From Crossiella sp. S99.2 (GTDB lineage: Bacteria; Actinomycetota; Actinomycetes; Mycobacteriales; Pseudonocardiaceae): 64,000 nt of DNA. The position numbers and the translations under genes were made by a program. The stretch is taken from positions 186,001 to 250,000 of the forward strand of contig NZ_JALMDK010000004.1 of the NCBI RefSeq assembly GCF_023094165.1, written 5' to 3'. Positions 30,397 through 38,954 of this stretch are shown here, piece by piece (the first letter of the stretch is position 1; every line of letters begins with the position of its first letter). Under the pieces are notes generated by a model, which saw only the letters and a program-made list of their open reading frames with translations, ran no database searches and was not told the DNA's origin.

Positions 30397-31445
30397 GAGA
30401 CGATCCCGTTCTCTCGCTGGAGTTCCAGGGCGATGTCGATGAGCTGGTCCTCCTGGCCGCCGACCAGCTTGCGCGCGCCGGCCCTGACCAGGATCTGCGC
30501 GCCCGAGACCTGATGGCGGCGGGCCAGGTCGTCGGCGTGCTTGAGGAAACTGGAGTAGACGCCGGTGTAGCCCATCACCAGGGCGAGCCGGGAGAGCAGG
30601 CATTCCTCGGGCATGGCCGGGCGGACCACGTCCTCGGCGGCGTCGGTGATGGCGAAGAAGTCGATGCCGGTGTGGAATCCGAGCTTGTCGGCCACCCCCA
30701 CGAACGCCTCGGTGGGGGTGTTCCCGGCCCCGGCGCCGAACCGGCGGGCACTACCGTCGATCTGCCGGGCGCCGGCCCGGACCGCGGCCACCGAGTTGGC
30801 CACCGCGAGCCCCAGGTTCTCGTGCCCGTGGAACCCGACCTGGGCGTCATCACCGAGTTCGGCGACCAGCGCGGCCACCCGGTCGCTGACCTGTTCCAGG
30901 ACCAGCGCGCCCGCCGAGTCGACCACGTACACGCACTGGCAGCCGGCATCGGCCATGATCCGCGCCTGTTTGGCCAGGACTTCCGGTGGCTGGGAGTGGG
31001 CCATCATCAGGAATCCGACGGTCTCCAGACCCCAGTCGCGGGCCAGCCCGAAGTGCTGGACCGAGATATCCGCCTCCGTGCAATGGGTCGCGATCCGGCA
31101 GATACCGGCGCCGTTGTCCCTGGCCGCGAGAATGTCGTCGGTGACGCCGACGCCCGGCAGCATCAGAAAGGCGATCTTGGCCTGGGTCGCGGTCTCGGCG
31201 GCGACCCGGATGAGGTGCTGTTCGGGGGTGTGGCTGAAGCCGTAGGCGAAGGAGGAGCCGCCGAGGCCGTCGCCGTGGGTCACCTCGATCACCGGCACCC
31301 CGGCCCCGTCCAGCGCGGCCACGATCGCGCGCACCTCCTCGGGGGTGAACTGGTGCCGCTTGTGGTGCGACCCGTCCCGCAGCGAGGTGTCCGTGACCCG
31401 AACTGTGACGATGCTCGACTCCGCAAGCGAGTCTTCGGAAATCAT
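30393..31445 (-). CDS. hsaF: 4-hydroxy-2-oxovalerate-type aldolase, HsaF
   Basis: A 350-residue DRE-TIM metallolyase. The core starts at [13 protein letters not shown], with metal ligand Asp24 and His206/His208 (GFHGHENLG). It cleaves the 4-hydroxy-2-oxo acid from HsaE into pyruvate and an aldehyde, and hands the aldehyde to HsaG through a channel. The first eleven residues ([11 protein letters not shown]) are an extension compared with usual family starts. They are encoded by one copy of the 32-base element that also occurs in the KstD-like gene and, inverted, at the end of hsaE. Confidence 0.92.
31407..31438 (-). repeat. 32-base hsa-operon element, copy B
   Basis: On the minus strand it reads CCGAAGACTCGCTTGCGGAG and continues TCGAGCATCGTC. 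It matches copy A (32355-32386, opposite strand) at 29 of 32 positions. It lies in the first codons of hsaF and holds the dyad GACT-CGC-TT-GCG-g-AGTC. Confidence 0.8.
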
Positions 31446-32332
31446 CCCCGCACCTCCGCGAGCTGCTCGCCGACCCTGGTCGCCGCGGCGGTCATGATGT
31501 CCAGATTTCCGGCGTAGGGCGGCAGGAAGTCACCCGCGCCTTCGACCTCCAGGAACACCGTCACCCGCGCCATGCCACCGGTAGCCGGACTGGGATCGTC
31601 GTACTGGGGTTCGTTGAGCAGCCGGTAGCCGGGCACGTAGCCGGCGATCTCCGCGGCCATGGCCAGCACCGAGGCGGTGATCGCGGCCCGGTCGGCGTAC
31701 TCCGGGATGGCGCAGAACACGGTGTCCCGCATGACCATCGGCGGATCGGCCGGGTTGAGCACGATGATCGCCTTGCCCCGTTCCGCACCGCCGATCCGCT
31801 CGATGCCACGCGCGGTGGTGCGGGTGAACTCGTCGATGTTGGCCCTGGTGCCGGGTCCGGCGGAGACCGAGGCGACACTGGCCACGATCTCGGCGTAGCG
31901 CACCGGCACGATCCTGGACACCGCGTGCACCATCGGAATGGTGGCCTGCCCGCCGCAGGTGGTGAGGTTGACGTTGCCCGCATCCCGGTGCTCGCCCAGG
32001 TTCACCGGCGGCACCACGGCGGGGCCGAGTGCGGCCGGGGTCAGGTCGATCGCGGTGATCCCGGCCTCGGCGTACCGCGGCGCGTTGGCCCGGTGCACGG
32101 CGGCGGAGGTGGCCTCGAACACCAGCTCGGGCAGTTCGGGCTGGGCCAGCAGCCAGTCCGCGCCGTCGGCGGAGGTGGCCAGGCCCAGGTCGGCGGCCCG
32201 TTTGAGCCCTGGACTGTCCGGGTCTACCCCGACCATCCACTGTGGACTGATCATCGGCGACCGGAGCAGCTTGTACAGCAGGTCGGTGCCGATGTTGCCG
32301 GAGCCGACGATGGCGGCGGCGGCCTTGGTCAT
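31442..32332 (-). CDS. hsaG: Acylating acetaldehyde/propionaldehyde dehydrogenase, HsaG
   Basis: A 296-residue CoA-acylating aldehyde dehydrogenase. The NAD loop GSGNIG is at 10-15 and the nucleophile is Cys126 in LTTCGGQA. It turns the aldehyde released by HsaF into its acyl-CoA, inside the HsaF-HsaG complex. Start and stop both overlap the neighbours by four bases, which fits stoichiometric synthesis with HsaE and HsaF. Length is close to the mycobacterial enzyme (303). Confidence 0.93.
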   Translation of the reverse strand: MTKAAAAIVGSGNIGTDLLYKLLRSPMISPQWMVGVDPDSPGLKRAADLGLATSADGADWLLAQPELPELVFEATSAAVHRANAPRYAEAGITAIDLTPAALGPAVVPPVNLGEHRDAGNVNLTTCGGQATIPMVHAVSRIVPVRYAEIVASVASVSAGPGTRANIDEFTRTTARGIERIGGAERGKAIIVLNPADPPMVMRDTVFCAIPEYADRAAITASVLAMAAEIAGYVPGYRLLNEPQYDDPSPATGGMARVTVFLEVEGAGDFLPPYAGNLDIMTAAATRVGEQLAEVRG

Positions 32333-33156
32333 GCCTGGCCCTCCTGGAACGTCGCCGAAGACTTGCTTGCAGAGTCGAGCATTGTCAGGGACACGGTGCC
32401 GAGTCCGGTGAAGTCGGCGTGGAAGGTGTCGCCGGGACTGGCGTCGTAGGCCCGGGTGCAGGAGCCGGGCAGCACCACGTCCCCGGCGCGCAGCCGCACA
32501 CCGAAGCCCGCCACCTTCCCGGCCAGCCAGGCCACCGCGGTGGCCGGATTGCCCAGCACCGCGTCACTACGGCCCTTCGCGAGGACCTCGCCGTTGCGGG
32601 ACAGGCTGGCCCAGATCCCTTTGATGTCCACATGGGACGGTGGCACTCTGGCCGCGCCGAGCACGAACGCGGCCGAGGAGGCGTTGTCCGCCACCGTGTC
32701 CGGCAGGCTGATCCGCCAGTCGGTGATCCGGCTGTCGATCAGCTCGATGGCCGGCGCGAGTGCCGCGGTCCTGGCCAGCACCTCCGCCTCGGTGCAGCCG
32801 GGCGGCAGGTCCTCGCCGAGGATGAAGGCCACCTCGACCTCCACCCGCGGCTGGCAGAACCGTCGCGGGTCCACCGGCACGTCCTCGGCCAGCGCCATGT
32901 CGTCCAGGAGGTGCCCGTAGTCCGGTTCGGTGACACCCATCATCTGCTGCATGGCCGCGGAGGACAGCCCGACCTTGTGCCCGAGCACCCGCCGTCCCGC
33001 GTCCAGGCGCCGCCGGATGTTGAGCAGCTGGATCTGGTAGGCGTCCACCACGTCGATGCCGCGGTGACTGCGGATCAGCGGGCTGATCGGACTGCGCCTG
33101 GTTTCGGCCGCGCGCAACAACTCCGCGGCGTCGACGCGCTGGTCAGCGGTGAGCAC
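32329..33156 (-). CDS. hsaE: 2-hydroxypentadienoate-type hydratase, HsaE
   Basis: A 275-residue member of the fumarylacetoacetate hydrolase/4-oxalocrotonate decarboxylase family. GTG at 33156 follows AGGAGG and lies within the last 14 bases of the upstream flavoprotein gene. GHKVGLSS and [16 protein letters not shown] carry the expected metal-binding acids. It hydrates the dienoate from HsaD for cleavage by HsaF. The last 15 or so residues beyond GTVSLTM are an extension, largely encoded by an inverted copy of the 32-base element. Confidence 0.92.
   Translation of the reverse strand: MLTADQRVDAAELLRAAETRRSPISPLIRSHRGIDVVDAYQIQLLNIRRRLDAGRRVLGHKVGLSSAAMQQMMGVTEPDYGHLLDDMALAEDVPVDPRRFCQPRVEVEVAFILGEDLPPGCTEAEVLARTAALAPAIELIDSRITDWRISLPDTVADNASSAAFVLGAARVPPSHVDIKGIWASLSRNGEVLAKGRSDAVLGNPATAVAWLAGKVAGFGVRLRAGDVVLPGSCTRAYDASPGDTFHADFTGLGTVSLTMLDSASKSSATFQEGQA
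32355..32386 (+). repeat. 32-base hsa-operon element, copy A (inverted)
   Basis: On the plus strand it reads CCGAAGACTTGCTTGCAGAG then TCGAGCATTGTC, the opposite orientation to copies B and C. It lies in the 3' end of hsaE, 23 bases before the hsaG start, and holds the dyad GACT-TGC-TT-GCA-g-AGTC. Confidence 0.8.
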
Positions 33157-34777
33157 CGGACCTCCTGGTGGCGGCGAGGTGGGCTCCGGCGCGGCGGCCG
33201 GAGAACACGCAGTCGGCCAGGGACAGGCCGCTGACGTAGGAACGCGAGCAGAGGCCGACCGCGGAACGCCCGGCCGCGTACAGGCCGGTGATGGCCGAGC
33301 CGTCCGGCCTGCGCACCGCCCCAGTCCGCTCATCCACGACCAGTCCGCCCAGTGGCAGCATCGGGCACGGGTTGAGCCGGTTGCGGATCGACATGTCCAG
33401 CAAGGAGAACGGCGGGCGAAGTTCCCTGGACAGCTCGGCGGGCCGTCCGGTCGGATCGGCGGCCCGGCAGCGCACCCGGTCCTGGTGGGCTTGCACGGTG
33501 GCGCGCAGTCCGGCCGAGTCGACCCCGGCGCGCGCGGCCACCGATTCCAGGGTCGGCCCGGTGACCCGCGCGGCGAGCTGGGCGTAGGCCTGAAGTCGTT
33601 GGAACCACAGTGCTTGCCGCGGCACCTGACGGCGGGCCTCGGCCAGGATCGCCGCGTCCACCAACAGCCAGCCGCGCCCGCGGTGCCTGCTGATCAACGC
33701 CTCGCCGACGGCCGCGCCATAGCGGGACTCGTCGATCACCCTGGCCCCGTCCCGATCCACCAGCAGCCCGGACAGCAACGCGCTGGGCGGACTGAGGAAA
33801 CGCCAGGCGGAGACTCGGTCCAGCAATCCGGTAGCCGCCCCGGCCTCGACGCCGAGCCGGATGCCGGAGCCGTCATCCCCAGGCGTGCCAAGGGCAAGTC
33901 CACCGCGGTGGTCCGGCGCGTGCTCGCGCAGCATCTCCCGGTTCTCCGCGAACCCCCCGGCCGCGATGATCACTCCGGCGGTGGCGCCGATCCGGATTCG
34001 CCTGCCGTGCCGCCGTTCCAGCCCGGCCGCCTGCGCGTGCAGCACCCGCCGCAGCCACGGCAGGTACACCCCGGGTTTGGCCGCGTACCGGCTCAGCACC
34101 CGGTGTGCGAACCGCACCCAGCCCGGCGCGCGGTCCAGGGTCCGGCATTCCACCCCGGTGACCCGCCCGCGTTCGACGATCAGTCGGCGCGCGGTGGTCT
34201 GGGTGCGCACGCGCGCGCCCTGGCAGCGCACGGATTCGGCCAATGCGGTGAACAGCGTGGCCCCCGAGGTACCGGGTCCCTTGGCGCGGTGGCCACGCGG
34301 TGCGGGCACGGCGTAGCGGCGGAAGGCCCCGGAGTTCTCGCTGCCGGAGAAGTACAGGTAGTAGCGGTTGTCCGGGTAGGAGGTCTTGTACGGGCACAGG
34401 CTGCCCTCGAACGGCACGCCCTGGCGGCGCAGCCACTCCAGGTGTTCGGCGCTGGTGGCGCAGAAGCGGCGCAGGGTCTCCGGGGAGACCGCGTCGCCGA
34501 CCTCTTCGCGCAGGTAGGCGTGCATCGCCTCGACCGAATCGCCGACCCCCGCCGCGGCTTGGATCTTCGTGCCGCCACCGGCGTAGACCACGCCACCGGA
34601 GATCGCGGTGGTGCCGCCGCCACTGAACCGGTCCACCACCAGGACGTCCGCGCCACCGGCCGCGGCCTCGATCGCCGCACACGCGCCCGCCGCACCGAAC
34701 CCGAGAACCACTACCTCGGCACGGTCGTCCCAGGCGGTGCCAATGCTCGACCCTGCAAGCAGGTCATCGGTCGACAC
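33143..34777 (-). CDS. KstD-like FAD flavoprotein heading the hsa operon
   Basis: A 544-residue flavoprotein of the fumarate reductase/3-ketosteroid dehydrogenase family. GTG at 34777 follows GGGAGG. The FAD loop is GFGAAG (near 30), GGGTTAISGGVVYAGGG binds the pyrophosphate, and SRSYVSGLSLADCVFSGRRAG closes the site near the C-terminus. It is clearly different from the KstD encoded next door. It may be a 3-ketosteroid delta4(5-alpha) dehydrogenase, or act on another ring intermediate. Residues 3-13 are encoded by copy C of the 32-base element. Two KstR boxes lie upstream. Confidence 0.8.
   Translation of the reverse strand: MSTDDLLAGSSIGTAWDDRAEVVVLGFGAAGACAAIEAAAGGADVLVVDRFSGGGTTAISGGVVYAGGGTKIQAAAGVGDSVEAMHAYLREEVGDAVSPETLRRFCATSAEHLEWLRRQGVPFEGSLCPYKTSYPDNRYYLYFSGSENSGAFRRYAVPAPRGHRAKGPGTSGATLFTALAESVRCQGARVRTQTTARRLIVERGRVTGVECRTLDRAPGWVRFAHRVLSRYAAKPGVYLPWLRRVLHAQAAGLERRHGRRIRIGATAGVIIAAGGFAENREMLREHAPDHRGGLALGTPGDDGSGIRLGVEAGAATGLLDRVSAWRFLSPPSALLSGLLVDRDGARVIDESRYGAAVGEALISRHRGRGWLLVDAAILAEARRQVPRQALWFQRLQAYAQLAARVTGPTLESVAARAGVDSAGLRATVQAHQDRVRCRAADPTGRPAELSRELRPPFSLLDMSIRNRLNPCPMLPLGGLVVDERTGAVRRPDGSAITGLYAAGRSAVGLCSRSYVSGLSLADCVFSGRRAGAHLAATRRSGAHR
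34739..34770 (-). repeat. 32-base hsa-operon element, copy C
   Basis: On the minus strand it reads CCGATGACCTGCTTGCAGGG then TCGAGCATTGGC, 28 of 32 positions identical to copy A. It lies in codons 3-13 of the KstD-like gene. Its dyad GACC-TGC-TT-GCA-g-GGTC keeps pairing through a compensatory change relative to the other copies. Confidence 0.8.
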
Positions 34778-34798
34778 AGCAGCCTCCCGAAGCGTGTG

Positions 34799-34812
34799 TG
34801 CAACACGTTCTC
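34799..34812. promoter_or_regulatory. KstR box, hsa side
   Basis: TGCAACACGTTCTC fits the KstR consensus TnnAACnnGTTnnA except for the last base. It lies 22 bases upstream of the KstD-like start and should control the minus-strand hsa operon. Confidence 0.7.
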
Positions 34813-34865
34813 TTCGCTCGATCGCAGCAATCTAAGCCAACCATAGCGTCTTAGCCCGAAAAAAC

Positions 34866-34879
34866 TATAACCTGTTCCA
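34866..34879. promoter_or_regulatory. KstR box, kstD side
   Basis: TATAACCTGTTCCA matches TnnAACnnGTTnnA at every fixed base. It lies 24 bases before the kstD start and should control the kstD-kshA-kshB-hsd4B operon. Confidence 0.82.
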
Positions 34880-34902
34880 GTCTGATGTTCGAGGGAGGTG
34901 GC

Positions 34903-36564
34903 ATGGAGGTCGACCTCGTGGTGGTCGGCAGCGGGGCCGCCGGGCTCACCGCCGCACTGACCGCCGCCCAGCACGGCCTGACCGCGTTGGTGGTGGAGAA
35001 GGCCGCCCGCTACGGCGGATCCACCGCCCGTTCCGGCGGCGCGATCTGGGTGCCGGGCAACTCGGTGCTGCGCGCGGCCGGGGTGACCGAACCGGCAGGC
35101 GCCGCCGCGACCTACCTGGCGCACCTGCTCGGCGACTCGGTGACCGAGGCCCGCTGGCGCGCGCTGCTCACCCACGGCCCCGATATGCTGGACCTGGTCC
35201 TCGCGCACACCCCGCTGCGACTGGCCTGGGTGCCCGGCTACGCCGACTACTACCCCGAGGCGCCCGGCGGAGCCCCAGGCGGCCGAACGGTCGAACCACG
35301 GCCGGTCAGCGCGAACTCCCTCGGCGGCGAGGTCGAGGACCTCGAACCCCCTTACCTGAGCGCGCAGTACGGGCTGACCGTGACCGCGGCCGACTACCGC
35401 TGGCTCAACCTGGTGCTACGGCATCCACGCGGGCTCTGGCGGGCGGTGCGGGTGGGCGCGCGCAAACTGCGCGATGTGCTGCTGCGCCGGGAACCCGTGC
35501 TGACCATGGGCCAGGCCCTGGCCGCCTGCCTGCGCTCCGGGCTGGTCCAGGCCGGGGTGCCGGTGTGGCTGAACACCCCGCTGCTCTCGCTGGTCGTCGA
35601 GGAGGACCGGGTCACCGGCGTCCAGGTCGGCGGCGAGGACGGCGAACGGATCATCACCGCGCGGCACGGGGTGCTGCTGGCCTGCGGTGGTTTCGAGCGG
35701 GACGAGGAGCTGCGCAAGCTGCACCACCGGGCGCCGAGTTCCGCCGAGTGGACCGTGGGCGCGGCGGGCAACACCGGCGACGGGATCGAGGCGGCACAAC
35801 GACTCGGCGCGGCGGTGGAGCTGATGGACGAGGCGTGGTGGGGACCGTCCATCCCACTCAGCGGCGGCCCGTACTTCTGCCTGGCCGAACGCACCCTGCC
35901 CGGCTGCCTGCTGGTCAACGGTGCCGGGCAACGGTTTGTCAACGAGGCCGCGCCGTACGTGGACGCGGTGCACGCCATGTACGGCCCGCCCGGCGACACG
36001 GCGGTGAACCTGCCCACCTGGCTGATCTGCGACCAGCGCTACCGCAACCGCTACCTGTTCGCCGGACTGCCGCCCCGCCAACCGTTCCCGGAGCGCTGGC
36101 TGAAACTCGGCGTGGTCCGCAAGGCGGACAGCGTCGAAGCCCTGGCCGGGCAGATCGAAGTGCCCGCCGACGCGTTGAAGTCCACTGTGGACAGATTCAA
36201 CGGGTTCGCCCGCACCGGCCGGGACGAGGACTTCCACCGCGGCGAGTCCGCCTACGACCGCTACTACGGCGATCCGCGGCAACGCCCCAACCCGTGCCTG
36301 GGCGCGGTGACCCAGGGACCGTTCTACGCGATCCGGGTGGTGCCAGGGGATCTGGGCACCAAGGGCGGGTTGCGCACCGACGAGCACGCCAGGGTGCGGC
36401 GCGCCGACGACTCGGTGATCCCCGGCCTGTACGCGGCCGGGAACACCAGCGCCGCGGTGATGGGCCGCACCTACGCCGGGGCGGGCGCGACCATCGGCCC
36501 GGCGATGACCTTCGGCTACCTGGCCGCGCTGGACGCGGCACGGACCAAGGCAGGAGGAAGCTGA
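34903..36564 (+). CDS. kstD: 3-ketosteroid delta1-dehydrogenase, KstD
   Basis: A 553-residue flavoprotein. ATG at 34903 follows GGGAGG; an ATG 18 bases earlier is less likely. The FAD loop GSGAAG is at 9-14. The DYYPEAPGG segment (Tyr117), APYVDAVH and RTYAGAGATIGPAM carry the tyrosines and glycine used by KstD enzymes for 1,2-dehydrogenation. It converts androstenedione-type 3-ketosteroids to their 1-ene products. With KshA/KshB it opens ring B. The residue pattern along the whole length is that of M. tuberculosis KstD (563 residues). Confidence 0.93.
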   Translation: MEVDLVVVGSGAAGLTAALTAAQHGLTALVVEKAARYGGSTARSGGAIWVPGNSVLRAAGVTEPAGAAATYLAHLLGDSVTEARWRALLTHGPDMLDLVLAHTPLRLAWVPGYADYYPEAPGGAPGGRTVEPRPVSANSLGGEVEDLEPPYLSAQYGLTVTAADYRWLNLVLRHPRGLWRAVRVGARKLRDVLLRREPVLTMGQALAACLRSGLVQAGVPVWLNTPLLSLVVEEDRVTGVQVGGEDGERIITARHGVLLACGGFERDEELRKLHHRAPSSAEWTVGAAGNTGDGIEAAQRLGAAVELMDEAWWGPSIPLSGGPYFCLAERTLPGCLLVNGAGQRFVNEAAPYVDAVHAMYGPPGDTAVNLPTWLICDQRYRNRYLFAGLPPRQPFPERWLKLGVVRKADSVEALAGQIEVPADALKSTVDRFNGFARTGRDEDFHRGESAYDRYYGDPRQRPNPCLGAVTQGPFYAIRVVPGDLGTKGGLRTDEHARVRRADDSVIPGLYAAGNTSAAVMGRTYAGAGATIGPAMTFGYLAALDAARTKAGGS

Positions 36565-37700
36565 TGACCGCAACAGCCGACGAGGTGCGGTTGATCGAGT
36601 CCGGCACGCCGCCGGCCAGGTTCGCCCGCGGCTGGCACTGTCTCGGGCTGGCCGCGACCTTCCGCGACGGCAAACCCCATCCGGTGGAAGCCTTTGGCAC
36701 CAAGCTGGTGGTCTTCCGCGGCGAGGACGACCAGCTGCACGTGCTCGACGCGTACTGCCGGCACATGGGCGGGGATCTGAGCCAGGGCACGGTGAAGGGC
36801 GCCGCCATCGCCTGCCCGTTCCACGACTGGCGCTGGTCCGGCGCCGGCCGGTGTGTGGAAATCCCTTACGCCAAACGGGTTCCGCTGCGGGCCCGCACCC
36901 GGTCCTGGCTCACCCTGGAGCAGAACAAGCAGCTCTTCGTCTACCACGACCCGCAGGGCAAACCGCCGCCGGAGCACGTGGTGATCCCGCGGATCGAGGG
37001 CGCGTACAGCTCCGAGTGGAGCAACTGGACCTGGGACTCGGTGCGCATCGACGGCTCGAACTGCCGGGAGATCATGGACAACGTGGTGGACATGGCGCAC
37101 TTCTTCTACGTGCACTTCGCCTTCCCCACCTACTTCAAGAACGTCTTCGAGGGCCACATCGCCAGCCAGTACCTGACCACCCGCGGCCGTCCGGACGTGG
37201 CGGTGGCCTCCAACTACACCGGCGATGTGCAGGTGCGCTCCGAAGCCTCCTACTACGGCCCGTCCTACATGATCAACCACCTGGCCAACGACTACAAGGG
37301 CACCGTGATCGAAACGGTGCTGATCAACTGCCACTACCCGGTCAGCGCCAACTCCTTCGTGCTGCAGTGGGGCGCGATCGTGAAGAAGCTGCCCGGTCTG
37401 ACCGACGAGCACGCGGACAAGATCGCCGGCAAGTTCGCCCGCGGTATCGGCGTGGGTTTCCTGCAGGACGTGGAGATCTGGAAGAACAAGGCCCGCATCG
37501 ACAATCCGCTGCTGTGCGAGGAGGACGGGCCGGTCTACCAGTTGCGCCGCTGGTACGACCAGTTCTATGTGGACACCGAGGAGGTCACCGAGGACATGGT
37601 GCGGCGCTTCGAGTTCGAGGTGGACACCAGCCGCGCGGTGGCCGCGTGGGAGCGCGAGGTGGCCGAGAACCTGGCCCGGCGGGACGGCGATGGGCAGTGA
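36564..37700 (+). CDS. kshA: 3-ketosteroid 9-alpha-hydroxylase oxygenase, KshA
   Basis: A 378-residue Rieske oxygenase whose ATG shares one base with the kstD stop. The Rieske ligands are Cys65, His67, Cys84 and His87. The mononuclear iron site is Asn173-x2-Asp176-x2-His179-x4-His184 with Asp302. It hydroxylates C9 of 3-ketosteroids; after KstD action ring B opens spontaneously to 3-HSA. The KstD-KshA-KshB order in a single operon is compact and functionally direct. Confidence 0.94.
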   Translation: MTATADEVRLIESGTPPARFARGWHCLGLAATFRDGKPHPVEAFGTKLVVFRGEDDQLHVLDAYCRHMGGDLSQGTVKGAAIACPFHDWRWSGAGRCVEIPYAKRVPLRARTRSWLTLEQNKQLFVYHDPQGKPPPEHVVIPRIEGAYSSEWSNWTWDSVRIDGSNCREIMDNVVDMAHFFYVHFAFPTYFKNVFEGHIASQYLTTRGRPDVAVASNYTGDVQVRSEASYYGPSYMINHLANDYKGTVIETVLINCHYPVSANSFVLQWGAIVKKLPGLTDEHADKIAGKFARGIGVGFLQDVEIWKNKARIDNPLLCEEDGPVYQLRRWYDQFYVDTEEVTEDMVRRFEFEVDTSRAVAAWEREVAENLARRDGDGQ

Positions 37701-37941
37701 CCGCGCGGACTACCTCACCGGCGGTCTGCGCCCGCTGACCTGTCCCGGCTGCGCCGTCGAGGTGCTGGTGAAGAAGAACAGCCCCGAGCACACCAGCGTG
37801 CAGTGGACCACCGGCACCACGGCCTGTCCGGTGCTCAGCGGCGCGGACCGGCCGAGCGCGCAGGTGCCCGGATGTCCGCGGCTGCGGGCCGGGATCGAGG
37901 CGGCGGTGGCCCAGGGCGGGCTGGCGGTGTCCGATGGCTGA
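37690..37941 (+). CDS. Small cysteine-containing protein between kshA and kshB
   Basis: An 83-residue protein that overlaps kshA by 11 bases and kshB by 8. It has four cysteines arranged as TCPGC near residue 18, ACPV near 46 and GCPRL near 61. This is not a recognised Rieske or plant-type ferredoxin pattern, though metal binding is possible. The segment VLVKKNSPEHTSVQW is distinctive. The tight overlaps mean it is translated with the oxygenase and the reductase. It might be an accessory factor or electron-transfer aid of the 9-alpha-hydroxylase. No function is known to me. Confidence 0.75.
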   Translation: MGSDRADYLTGGLRPLTCPGCAVEVLVKKNSPEHTSVQWTTGTTACPVLSGADRPSAQVPGCPRLRAGIEAAVAQGGLAVSDG

Positions 37942-38944
37942 CCGGGGCCACCGGCTCCGGGTGTCCACTGTGGTCAGTGAGACCGCGGACGCTCGCACCC
38001 TGGTGTTCGAGGTGCCACCGGAACTCGCCGAGGTGTTCCGGCACCGGCCCGGCCAGTTCCTGACCCTGCGCATCCCCGGCGAGCGCGGGGAGATCGCCCG
38101 CTCCTACTCGCTGTGCAACGGCCCCGGCGAACCACCCGCGGTCACGGTGAAACGGGTGGCGCAGGGCTACGGCTCGAACTGGCTCTGCGACCGGATCACC
38201 GCGGGCGCCGAACTCGACGTGCTGCCCCCGGCCGGGGTGTTCACCCCGCCCTCGCTCGACGAGGACCTGGCGCTGTTCGCGGGCGGCAGCGGCATCACCC
38301 CGGTCATCTCGATCATCAAGGCCGTGCTGGCGCACGGCTCCGGTCGGCTGACCTTGTTCTATGCCAACCGGGACGAGCACTCGGTGATATTCGCGGCGCG
38401 ACTGCGGGCGCTCGGCGCGGCCCACCCGGACCGGCTGCGGGTGCTCCACTGGCTGGAGTCGGTGCAGGGCCTGCCCACCGTCCCCGCCCTCCGCGCCTTC
38501 GCCGCTCCACTGACTGGTCACCGGGTGTTCCTGTGCGGGCCGGGCCCGTTCATGACCGCGGTGCTCGACGCATTGTCCACTGTGGATATTCCTGACGACC
38601 GGATCCATCGGGAGATTTTCCTGTCCCTGTCCGACAATCCGTTCGCCGCCGCACCCGAGGCGGACGCGGACGCCGCCGTGGTCGAGGTCGACCTGGACGG
38701 CGACACGCACACCCTGCCCTGGCCGCGGGAACGCAAACTCCTGGACGTGCTGCTCGACCACGGCCTGGCTGCCCCGTACTCCTGCCGCGCGGGCGCGTGC
38801 AGCGCGTGCGCCTGCCGCCTGCTCGACGGCAAAGTCACCCTGGCCAACAACGAGGTCCTGGACGAGGAGGACCTCGCCGAGGGGATCATCCTGGCCTGCC
38901 AGGCCCTGCCCGCCGCCGATTCGGTCCGGATCAGCTACGAGTGA
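37934..38944 (+). CDS. kshB: 3-ketosteroid 9-alpha-hydroxylase reductase, KshB
   Basis: A 336-residue FNR-like reductase with a C-terminal plant-type [2Fe-2S] domain. RSYSLCN binds flavin (near 56), GGSGITPVISI binds NAD(H) (near 117), LCGPGPFM follows near 200, and SCRAGACSACACRLLDG with a later ACQ gives the Cx4Cx2C...C cluster. It passes electrons from NADH to KshA. Its ATG lies inside the last codons of the small Cys protein gene. Confidence 0.93.
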   Translation: MADRGHRLRVSTVVSETADARTLVFEVPPELAEVFRHRPGQFLTLRIPGERGEIARSYSLCNGPGEPPAVTVKRVAQGYGSNWLCDRITAGAELDVLPPAGVFTPPSLDEDLALFAGGSGITPVISIIKAVLAHGSGRLTLFYANRDEHSVIFAARLRALGAAHPDRLRVLHWLESVQGLPTVPALRAFAAPLTGHRVFLCGPGPFMTAVLDALSTVDIPDDRIHREIFLSLSDNPFAAAPEADADAAVVEVDLDGDTHTLPWPRERKLLDVLLDHGLAAPYSCRAGACSACACRLLDGKVTLANNEVLDEEDLAEGIILACQALPAADSVRISYE

Positions 38945-38954
38945 CGGGAGCGCC

